A stretch of DNA of 64,000 bases from Sepioteuthis lessoniana. Taxonomy: Eukaryota > Mollusca > Cephalopoda > Myopsida > Loliginidae. This document shows, piece by piece, positions 54,619-64,000 of this stretch. The position numbers and the translations under genes are program-made. Under the pieces are notes generated by a model. The model was not told the DNA's origin. It saw nothing but the letters and a program-made list of their open reading frames with translations, and searched no databases. Within the stretch, counting starts at the first letter, position 1, and every line of letters starts with the position of its first letter. Location of the stretch: the NCBI GenBank assembly GCA_963585895.1, contig OY757939.1:55197052-55261051 (forward strand), given 5' to 3'.

Positions 54619-54721
54619 CCTCCATCTGTTCTAGACTAAGTAAAACTTAATAGATAACAACATATGATACCCATGCTTCTGACAGCGCATCCTTTGAAGA
54701 CCCTCAAAAAAAAGAAAAGAA

Positions 54722-55183
54722 AAAAAAAGGTGTCTTTGGTATGGCACAAAACTACATCTGGTGGTGAGGCTCCAGTTCTGGAACTCTAGGGAATATGCAA
54801 TCATCCTTTTATTGCTATTACTCCCAGGTCTAATCTGGAGTGGTAATACCTGTAATGGGTACTATCTATGGGTCAACTAGATCTGCTTGAAAATTATTAG
54901 TATTAAATAGGAATACTTGAAACCATATAACTTCATGCAAATTATTTGTATTAAGAATAGTTACTTGAAACTATAATTATTTATTAATCATTCATTAGTT
55001 AATTAAACCATATTATTGTGCATAGATTTTAATATTAAAAATAGTTACTTGAAACAATTTTTTACTAACAATTTATTAGTTAATTAAACCATATAATTGT
55101 TTGCCAAAATATACTAAAGCATTAAATAACCCAACAAGGTTTGACATGCAGTAAAAACCAATCAACCAGCCAGCCAACCATTT
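54722..55183 (+). repeat. SINE family A, lacking head
   Basis: GTATGGCACAAAACTACATC body, internal ATTAAATAGGAATACTTGAA units, tail TTAAATAACCCAACAAGG. Confidence 0.8.
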
Positions 55184-55189
55184 TTTGCT

Positions 55190-55860
55190 TTGTAATCTTT
55201 TGTTGTATCAGTTACACTTGAAGATTAAAAGATAAAATATGGGTGTATACAGTCTCCAAAGCCTATACGTTCATAGTAAGTAGAAGATAATCATTATTAC
55301 TACTTCACTTAGAAGAAAGAAAAGAGCAACCTGCCTCTTAGTCTAGTACTTACCACACCCACAAAGTATTAAAAAAAAAATAGACTGCTACAAAATTAAT
55401 CCCAATTCAGAATCAGAACTGTTCTTAATATGAAGTAGTGTCTAAATAACCTTCTTGAAGTCAATAAAAATGATCCAAACAGTTAAGATCAGGTTTAGTG
55501 TAAAAGTTGAAAAAACAAAATAAATAAAATCCCTGGCAACAGACCAAAGGAGGAAAGGCAATGTTTATTTTAAGAATCATTCTGTCTTTGCAGTATAAAA
55601 AGATATATACACACAATGGTTAGCAAGATGTTGATGGACTCTACTCTGAAAAATCAACCTTTGGCACACTGCCCAATAACTACCACACGGAAACACTCAA
55701 AGCTTTGAATTCTTCAGAACCAATAGAGCTCATTAGCTTCAATATAAAATACCAGTCATAGAAAGAAGGATCAAACTCACTAAGTACTTCCTTGAGCCAG
55801 ACTAAACTGGATATCTACAACAGGTGCCTGACATATGGTTGAAATAGTAATGTATGTATT
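55190..55860. other. Intergenic without recognised feature
   Basis: AT-rich, no coding, repeat or RNA signal identified. Confidence 0.4.
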
Positions 55861-55865
55861 TATCC

Positions 55866-55985
55866 CACTTTTCAACTACAGGCTGGAAGTGACACAAGGT
55901 CAGTTTTTAAGTGTAGTACAAAATTTAAACTCAGTTTTTACTGGTTGCCTTACCAAGGCTAAATTACCCAGTCTGCTCAACATGG
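55866..55985 (-). repeat. SINE family B fragment
   Basis: GTGACACAAGGTCAGTTTTT to TACCCAGTCTGCTCAACATG; head-to-head with the next copy. Confidence 0.75.
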
Positions 55986-56272
55986 CGGGAGGTGCCTGTG
56001 GTATAATGGTTACCATCATAGGAAATGAACACGCTGACACATGTTCAAAGCCTGGACAAGATTGATTGCATTTCATGTAGCATTAATATCCTTGGGAAAG
56101 GTATGAATCCAATTATTCTCCCTCCACCTATGAGTAAATAGTAAGACAGACTGGGTTCTTTAGCTTTGGTGAGGCAACTAGTCTAGGAGAAGGAAAACTC
56201 TGAATTTAAACCTATTAAACTCTGTTTAAAAATTTACCTTGTGTAACATCCTGCAGATGCGGAGGGAATAAT
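55986..56272 (+). repeat. SINE family B, full
   Basis: GAGGTGCCTGTGGTATAATG head, CATGTTCAAAGCCTGG B box, TAATATCCTTGGGAAAGG centre. Confidence 0.9.
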
Positions 56273-56489
56273 AATTCCCATATATATTTTAGCAAATTCC
56301 AATAGGTAGAGAAACATCATCATCATCAAAGCATGCCAACAACACAGTCATTGCTCTTGGCAAGTCCTTTAAACAGCATCCAGTGTCTGCACAGAAGAAT
56401 TTTTAAGCATTTACCATACCCACAATGTATAAAAAACAGGCAGATGTAAAATTAATCTCTGTTCAGAATCAAAACTAAATTCATCATAT

Positions 56490-56762
56490 CATATTTACCA
56501 ACCCCTCCGCTCGGGCAGGATATGACACAAGGTCAATCTTTTTAAGTGGAGTTTAACAGGTTTAAATTCAGAGTTTTCCTTCTCCTAGACTAGTTGCCTC
56601 AACAAGGCTGAAGAACCTAGTCTGCCCTACTATTTACCCATAGCTGGAGGGAGAATAATTGGATTCATACCTTTCCCAAGGGTATTAGGGCTATGTGAAA
56701 TGCAATCAGTCAGGTCCAGGATTTGAACTCATGTCACCATGTCCATTTCCTGCGACGATAAC
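56490..56762 (-). repeat. SINE family B, near full
   Basis: CAACCCCTCCGCTCGGGCAG tail to CCATTTCCTGCGACGATAAC; A box lost. Confidence 0.9.
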
Positions 56763-56769
56763 TAAATAT

Positions 56770-57890
56770 ATCATATGGTTTCAATATTTTGTAACAGTCT
56801 TTAACCAAATTAAGAATAGAAATAAACCAATGAGTGCCATGGTTTCCAAAAGGAACTTTTTTCCTATTTTACCGCTAAAAAGCTAGTGAGTATAAATATA
56901 CCAAAATCCCCAGCACTAGTCAGTAGCAACCCCAGCAGTCTCAGACTACAAATGAAACAAAAGTATTGTAGCAGAAAGAACTTCGTATTTTTGTTTGGCA
57001 CGTTAATTAATTTGACCATTAGGGTTGACACATATTTTCACCCAATCAGGATGACTTATCCTATTCAGCCTGGACCATTTTTCCGGGCAGCACCAAATTG
57101 GGGAAAGCCTGCCAAATACTCTCTTACTCAGAACCTTTTCGAACAGGACAGACGTATTTACTGTCCGCTCTCTTCATAGCAGCAGCATCATGACACCATG
57201 GAGAAAGCCATCTAATTTATGGACCTCTTGAGTCTATTCTCTTAGAACAAGGGTTCCCAGTTTAATATGAATTAGATGAGTTCAATCCACCACACACAGG
57301 AACACCTTTTAAGTCACCTCCAACTTTGGCTACGTCGACTGCGATGCAAAATTCTGCTCAGACATCCAGCCACTTCATTCCTAGGCAACATTTTCTAGAG
57401 ACACTCATGCTTCTCTCCCCAAACAACCAGGACCACACATTCATGGGCGACTATATTATTCCTGTCCTTAACCAGCAAACACGACCTTTGCAACACCTAT
57501 GGCGACCATATCTCACTCACACATTCAACAATGCCTTAACCAAGCAACGTACATTTCACTCAGGCAAATAGCTGCAAAAAATTCCTTCTCAACTCCATAA
57601 CTATTTCCTACCTTCCTTCCTATGAGACTTGCAGCATAAACTTAAACCCTTTTCCACGCTGCCATTAAAACCTTCATATAAAAACCTTACGGCATCTTCG
57701 TTCTTCTCTCTCCTTTATTTTCCAACAACATTTAGCGAGGAAATAATAACGTAACAACATGTAACACAATATCTTTGCTAAAGTATCATCCCCAAAATTT
57801 CACAATAATAAATATGTTTTATCCTCAAAGGAATTTCAGGACCAACATGAAAATAAGCATTTAAAAAGAATACTACAATATTTACATACA
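56770..57890. other. Intergenic; GC-richer block 57040-57700 unexplained
   Basis: Plus ORFs 56886-57179 and 57326-57571 contain uncommon-looking residues (FHPIRMTYPIQPGPFFRAAP; RPLQHLWRPYLTHTFNN) in locally richer DNA. I recognise no family; it could be a decayed retroelement. Confidence 0.3.
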
Positions 57891-57899
57891 TTGTATGCA

Positions 57900-58110
57900 C
57901 ACAAAGACATTGTAGTAAGTGAGTTTGTATTCCAGACGCACTATTACATTCACTTTCAGATTAATACCCTTGGGAAAGGTAGGAAACATCTTATCCCTCC
58001 ACCCCACCAGCTATGGGTTAAATAGTACCACTACTGTCCTTCTACAAGGATGGCTTTGGTATTAAATAACTGATAAGGGTTGGTTTGCCATTAACCAAAT
58101 CAAACATAGC
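57900..58110 (+). repeat. SINE family C, lacking head
   Basis: GTGAGTTTGTATTCCAGACG, TAATACCCTTGGGAAAGG, tail TATTAAATAACTGATAAGGG. Confidence 0.82.
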
Positions 58111-58466
58111 TTTTGTAAGTTGTGGCTCATTATCAAAAATCATATATAAAAAGACAACATCTGTTTCCACTCTAATTCATGTTGTCTATTTTGTTGAAAC
58201 CTTGTTTTATCTATAATTCATTTTAGCATTAACCTTTTCATCGCAGAACTCAAAAAACTCTTCTGCTACGATATTGACCTACATTTCCTTTGCTTGTAAC
58301 ACAATTTGCTACAACAATCACATTACCCTCGTAACAAGTTCTTTTTTTTTCACCTTGTGTTTTTCTATCTTGTTAGTTCCCAAGGCTGCTTGCGGACCTG
58401 GATTCTGACAGTCCACTATGTGATTTTTTGTTTTTGTTTTTTATAAGGTGTATGGAAAAAGTACCA

Positions 58467-58602
58467 AGACAGAAATAAGCAATGAATGAAACGTTAATTC
58501 TCTTCAAAATACAAGGTGTGGTCATAAAGTATCAAGACTGAATCTGTATCAACCAAGACAGAAATGAGCAATGAATGAAACGTTAATTCTCTTCAAAACT
58601 GT
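58467..58602 (+). repeat. Duplicated unit at mariner end
   Basis: AGCAATGAATGAAACGTTAA and TTCTCTTCAAAA occur at 58479 and 58567, 88 bp apart. Confidence 0.85.
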
Positions 58603-59208
58603 TTCCTCAGAACTTACCACACTTATTATATTGAGTTTGCCATTAGTAGAAGCACCTCCGAAACTTCTGTTTCAATATGGTTCAAACCTGTTAAACTCTA
58701 CTTAAAAATTGACCTTGTGTCATATCCTGCTCGAGCAGAGAGGTCGGTAAATAAGTATATGGTTCAAGCTGAACCATCTTATTTCTTTATATGTCCTCCA
58801 CACCTTCAAATATTACCCTCAAGATGAATTTCAATTTGAAAAAAAAAAGTTACATGGAAATAGGTCTATTTGGTACCGAGGGTGTTGCACTTTCATAATC
58901 CTGTGTTTCACCAAAAACATTTTGTTAAAAAAACTAACAATATTAGCTCCCGAGTCCTTTTTTATTAGTCTTTCTTTTTTTTTTTTTTTAACTAGCACTG
59001 ACATATCCAGACAGCAGTCTAGGCATGGTCACTTTAATATATAAGTTGCTCAGCAGTGTATATATCTAGACAGTAATCTAGACGTCAAGACATCATCACT
59101 TTATTATATTAATTGCTCAGGTTATGCACACGACTTCATTTAAATTTGAATTTTTAGATTTTAAAAATCTACAACTTCAGTCTTGATATTTTTTGATCAC
59201 TCTTCGTA
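58513..59208 (-). mobile_element. Mariner-like element, decayed, with TIRs
   Basis: Left end GGTGTGGTCATAAAGTATCA then AGACTGAA. The inverse of the right end is AGTGATCAAAAAATATCA then AGACTGAAG. Inside, the inverse of 58884-58925 resembles 63765-63810, the mariner copy with a readable transposase motif. A family B tail (58681-58758) is inserted. Confidence 0.7.
58681..58758 (+). repeat. SINE family B, 3' end only
   Basis: GGTTCAAACCTGTTAAACTC to CGAGCAGAGAGGTCGG, 5'-truncated. ATATGGTTCAA(A/G)C occurs at both edges (58675, 58758), probably its TSD. Confidence 0.85.
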
Positions 59209-59209
59209 A

Positions 59210-59368
59210 ATGTCAGTAAAGTAAAAACAGAACAAAAGACTGAGTTAGTGAAAAAAAAGTTTACTTTCAAAAATGTCATCACATTTGCTTAAAAAGTTTA
59301 AAGTCATTTCAAGTTGGGAATTTTTTTTCTTTTTTTTTTTCAAGTGTGGCGGGTAATTCCATTTATTC

Positions 59369-59430
<62 letters not shown>

Positions 59431-61160
59431 GCCAATGATAGTCTTGCTTTGTTGTAAGGAAACAAACTCATTTAAAAAAAAAAAAAAAACCATGTTAACA
59501 AATAAAAAAAAAGGTATTCCTTACTGTATATAAACAACGTTATGAAGAAAATGAACCATTCTTTGCTGCTATTTGGCCACCTGGAAACAATTCGGAAACG
59601 AGAAGCGTAATTTTGTGCACGTTTGTTTGTAGAAGAAAAAAAAGAAAAGAAAAGAGGAACTGGAGAAGGTAAAAATGACAGGGGAGATAATTCTGTAATT
59701 ATAAAAATGTCGGCACTAATAGTATCCATATGTGAGAGAGGTACAAGCCAAAAACAAAATTATTTCTCTCATTAATAATACTATCTCTGTTCCATAATAA
59801 TTGTTGCTTTTAGGGTATGAAATTTAGAGGCAAATATAACAACTATTATGGGACAGAAGAAGGAGTTCATTCCCTTGTCCAACAATAATTGTTACATTTC
59901 GTAAGAGAAACTTTTCCAGAAATAGATTTTACGGTGATAAATTTTTTAAAAATTGAAATACGAAATTATATACGTTTAAATTAGATAATGCTTCACTAGA
60001 TATAATAAATTCCGTTTTATCCTTGGCTTAGTAAAAATTAACTTTTTATAAAATCATCCATTGGAGTGTACGGAAAAGTAGGCTGAAAAGTTCCTATGAT
60101 GATGTCATATCTGCTGCGGATGATTTTTTTTTTTTACCGATGAGATTCAAGCACTGCAACACCAATGAAAGAATTGTGTGAACCTCAAGGAGGGCTATTT
60201 TGAAAAATAAACCTCATTTGGTCACATTTTTTTGAGAGTATCTTTGTCAGCCTATGAACTTTTCAGCCAACTCACGTATTTATGGGCAATACTACACACA
60301 CACACAACATATGCCTGCAGAGTCAGAAAAAAAATACCTAGGTTTCCCCTAAATGGATCATCAGGGCATTTCTTACTCTGTGTATGTGTGTGTGTGTGTA
60401 TATATATATATACACACATACAAATACATAGAAATAGTATGTGTAGAGAGAGAGAAAGAAAGAGGTAGAAATAGATGCATAGACAAACACAGATGGGTAT
60501 ATATTTATAACATAGGAACACACACACAAGCACTCACAAAAAGGAACAATAAAAAACATGAAAGTGCTCAATGTCCGATTCATAGAGGAGTATAAAAACT
60601 AAAAATAAACTAAGAATATTGTACTCACTTCACTGTAATCATCAGACAGTGAAAAATGTGTATGTAACCATATGAAACTTGAGTTACAATGAAGTGCAAT
60701 ATTGTAAGTATATATATATATATACATACATACACACAAAGAGATAATAAAGAACATCAAAATTAAATTTGGCTATTCAATGCTTGGAATCAGTCAATTT
60801 GAAAAACATTTAAATAACTTTGTATGCATAGCCTAGATCTTTTCCAACTTTTTGCACTGGTGACACACTTATTAAAAATAACATTTTTGAGACAAATTAC
60901 TTGAATTTTTGTTAGTAAAACCATATATATAATTTAAAATGTGAATAAAGTTTGGAGGGAAATATGATCTTATAAGAAAGAAAATGAGCTTTTGAAAATA
61001 AGATTGACATCTTTTAACAGAAGTCAAGCATTATCAGAATGCAAATGATTTTATAATTAAAGAAAAAAGAACTTACATTAAAGGGAGAGAAATGTAATTT
61101 AAGTAAAACATCTGAACGCTTAATTTTAAAAACTGATTTTTTGAGCAAAGACAGATTTTG
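59210..61160. other. Intergenic with microsatellites
   Basis: (TA)n at 59377-59429, (CA)n at 60287-60305, (TG)n(TA)n(CA)n at 60378-60418 and (TA)n at 60708-60728. No gene or other repeat recognised. Confidence 0.6.
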
Positions 61161-61163
61161 CAG

Positions 61164-61730
61164 TAATTATTTGTGTATAAGATACACTATTTTTCCAGAT
61201 TTTTCACCCAAAAGATATACACAAGAACTATATAATTAGCTTTTTTCTAGCTATATATCTCACCATATTTAGGAAAGGATGACTAAAAGCAAGTCACATC
61301 TATGGACTATGAAATTCTGGAAAAAAATTCTCATAATACTCATTAACTTTTTAGAATTTGTAGCTGCTAAATTTGATCTAAATATAGCAATTGTTTAACT
61401 TTTTATTGACTCATACTGAATAAAAATAAGAATTTAAATAGTTCACATCTTAAAACATAAAACTTACACAGCAAATACACTAACCTGTTCAAACAAAAAT
61501 ACAAGCTTGGAACAAAAAGCAAAATTATAAGCAAATACATATTCCAGTGGATATTTCTCTGTAACAGCATAAAAAATATTAGTTTTGACAACAAATAGAA
61601 TTTACTTTTGGTGATCCTATTGTAAATATGGTGAGGCCTAAAAAAGTAGATTATATAGTTCTCATGTTAATATGCACCCCTAATTTTTGGGCTGAAAAAA
61701 TAGTGAGTCTTATATACAAATAATTACAGT
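61164..61730. mobile_element. Long-TIR MITE-like element
   Basis: Left arm 61164-61310 (TAATTATTTGTGTATAAGA, ACTATATAATTAGC) and inverse right arm 61590-61730 (TAATTATTTGTATATAAGA, ACTATATAATCTAC) are ~145-bp terminal inverted repeats. 5225-6140 is related. No transposase. Confidence 0.78.
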
Positions 61731-61734
61731 ATAT

Positions 61735-63275
61735 AAAAGGAAATAACTCAATCAAAAGCTGAGTGAATAATTACAGAAAATGATGCTTGGTGACACACTA
61801 ATAAGTCACATCACACAGTTTGTTAAGTTCTGTTTTAGCTTTTTGGCCATCAGAAATGCTCTACCTAAGCTCACAGGATTGATTCTCTAGGGTGTAAATA
61901 TCTTAACTTAAAACTATCCATCATTCCATTAAAAGAAAGACTATATTAAGCCTTTATTACAACTATATTTGACAACACATCTGAACCACCTGAGTCTTAT
62001 TTAGAAAAAAATAGAAAAACATTTTTTTCATCAATTTTTTTTTTTTTTTTTTTGCTTAGCATCTAGAAGATTTATCTCTAATCAGGTAATTTGTTAATTT
62101 TGAAAAATATTGACTTTAGATGTTTTTAGGAGGGGGTATAATTTACTATATAAATCATATGTTAAAATGATCTCTGCCTTTCCAACATGCATGTATACTA
62201 GTTATCTTTCCTTTGGTTTTATTCAAAAATATCAACCTTGAAATGGTGCTCATGTCATTGAAAACTTGAGTCCTAATAATTACCTCCTACCCTTGAAGAG
62301 TGATAAAAAAACAAGGAAAGGTAACTCATGTACATGCATGATAGATTGTGTTGATGTTGTATTTATAGTGTAAAGATCTAAAACCATAGAAAATCAATAT
62401 TTTTCGAATTGGCAAATTACTTGAGAAGAGGAAGGTCTTCTGAATGCTAAACAACAAAAATTAGTCATGAAAAAATGTTTTTAAACAATCTTTATATGGG
62501 ACTAATCTGGTTCAGATGAGCCCAATTTTTCATGTTATCTTTTAGGTAACTTCATAATTCCATCCTTTCAGAACTTTCTATCTTTCTTCATAAAGAGTTA
62601 CTTTTGGTACTTTTTGCAGTTTTTGGAAAATAGAAAAAATTCTTTTTCATGGTATTTCCTATTGTGCTTTGAACATATAAAAGAAAATCAAAATTTTTCA
62701 AATCTAATTGCTTGAATACTAAGCAACAAAACTAGGGGGGAAAAAATGTTTTTCTGTTTTTTCTAGATGAGACCCAGATTGTTCAGACGTATAGTAATAT
62801 AATACTCAGCCCAAAATAAGCGTCAATTTCTCATTTTTTAAACTCTTTTGCCCATTTTTTTTCTAACCTCTTCCACCTTTGTTAGGTATTGCAGGCCTCA
62901 AGGAGTGGGATGCTATATGCTTTGAAGGTCTTCTTCACTCCTTCAACCCAAGTTATCTGTTGTCTTCCTCTCACACATCTGACATCCTAAGTAGACAGGT
63001 TCATTAGCTGGTATATATAGTAGGTGTCCAAACCATTTGACTCTCTGTTAGTTGATATGATGTGGTATCACTGTTGTCCCTACCATTTCTCTGATGCTGG
63101 TATTCCTGAATATGTTATGATGTGTTTGGTTTGGAACTCTGTAACAAATACTAAAACACAGTTTTTGGAAAATAATCTCTCATTTTATATTTTGCCCAAC
63201 ATGTTCTTAAAATCCCACACATATTATCAGCTAAAAAAATATAAATACAACAGGAGTAATTTTGAAAATTCTCAT
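61735..63275. other. Intergenic; possible LINE scrap at 62885-63135
   Basis: TAGTAGGTGTCCAAACCATT and AAGGTCTTCTTCACTCC resemble minus-strand LINE 3' sequence, too diverged to place. The rest is unremarkable AT-rich DNA. Confidence 0.3.
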
Positions 63276-63279
63276 GTTA

Positions 63280-63548
63280 AAAAGCAACAATAACAAGATG
63301 GAGTAAAACTAATACTAAAATAATAGTAATAATGAAGAGTATTGACCCAGAGTGTTGGTATAAAAAGCAACAATAATAAGATGGAATAAAACTAGTAATG
63401 AAATAATAATAATAATAATGAAGAGTATGTCAGTCTAGAGTTTGGGGATAAAAACAGTAATAATATGATGGAATAAAACTCGTGATAAAATAATAGTAAT
63501 AATGAAGAGTGTTTTGACCGAAAGTATTGGGATAAAAAGCAACAATAA
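63280..63548. repeat. Tandem repeat, ~88-bp unit, ~3 copies
   Basis: AAAAAGCAACAATAA, GATGGAATAAAACT and AATAATGAAGAGT recur in order three times. Confidence 0.88.
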
Positions 63549-63968
63549 GTGTATTCAGAACACATCAAAACTGAAGCTGTATTTATAAAAACAGAATTGT
63601 CCCCATAGTATTCTACACACTTATTCTAATGAATTTACACTTAATCACCTTCAAAAAATCTTCTTTTGCTATAATGTGAAGTTGTACTCCTGTATTTCTT
63701 TTAATGTCTTACACATGATGAAAAAAAAAGAAGAAAAATCTCATGAAGCAAGAGCTGGTAAGTATGGAGTGTGTTGCACTTGCACAATCTTGTGTTTCAC
63801 TAAAAACATTTCATTCAAAAGACTACCTTTTTTTTCAAATTATCACTGACTTGTCTAGACATCATTACTTTATGATATAAGTTGGTCAGTTGTGTACATC
63901 TTTAAATTTAAAACATTTTAAAACTTTAAACATTCGGTCTTGTTAGTTTTTGATCACACTCCTGGTAA
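63549..63968 (-). mobile_element. Mariner-like element fragment with transposase end
   Basis: Minus reading of ~63810-63740 gives KIVQVQHTPYLPALAS, stop, DFSSFF. This aligns with the mariner signature HPPYSPDLAPCDFFLFP around the third catalytic Asp, with Asp kept and one stop. The right end GTTTTTGATCACACTCCTGG resembles the TIR at 59180. The left end is at about 63549. Confidence 0.7.
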
Positions 63969-64000
63969 CAATGATAGCAAATGTTTTTACCCTGACTTCA

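Overview
This window is animal genomic DNA: AT-rich, heavy in introns and repeats, with no operon-like gene packing. It carries one host gene that I recognise, on the + strand. It is a lysosomal beta-mannosidase (MANBA-type, glycoside hydrolase family 2), seen as 15 exons from 2303 to 41497. The exons before residue ~95 of the human protein (signal peptide and start codon) lie off the left edge. All 14 introns are GT-AG, all splice phases join cleanly, and the open frame ends at a stop at 41497. Both catalytic glutamates are present. Almost everything else is mobile-element debris in introns (1-41 kb) and in the downstream intergenic part (41.5-64 kb).

Organism: the gene resembles an invertebrate MANBA. 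The repeat landscape suggests a mollusc, most likely a coleoid cephalopod such as an octopus. It has several tRNA-headed SINE families. Two of them share a ~60-nt central domain, as described for the Ceph-SINE superfamily. There are RTE-like LINE tails ending in (ATG)n, Penelope-like elements, and the short motif AAGGGAGRTAA, which recurs in mollusc DNA. This placement is inference.

Layout. 1-2.3 kb: family A SINE pieces and a palindrome around a hammerhead-like core. 2.3-41.5 kb: the MANBA exons, with introns holding SINE families A-E, RTE tails, a Penelope-like element with reverse transcriptase and GIY-YIG (about 14.4-16.6 kb, - strand), a second Penelope-like palindrome with a hammerhead-like motif (20.85-21.5 kb), a candidate solo LTR with target-site duplication (26388-26922), an RNase H-bearing LINE tail (28.1-28.7 kb), and mariner remnants. 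44.2-46.4 kb: an RTE-like reverse transcriptase (- strand) nested in an older LINE C-terminal relic (+ strand). 52.7-53.6 kb: two 5S-rRNA-like units, the second split by a complete family A SINE. 58.5-59.2 and 63.5-64 kb: mariner-like copies. 61.16-61.73 kb: a long-TIR element.

The clearest structural result is the set of nested insertions with readable target-site duplications, which order the families in time. The most interesting functional candidates are the hammerhead-ribozyme-like motifs in Penelope-like contexts. SINE family letters A-E are my own labels. Repeat boundaries without a stated duplication are good to roughly 10-20 bases.
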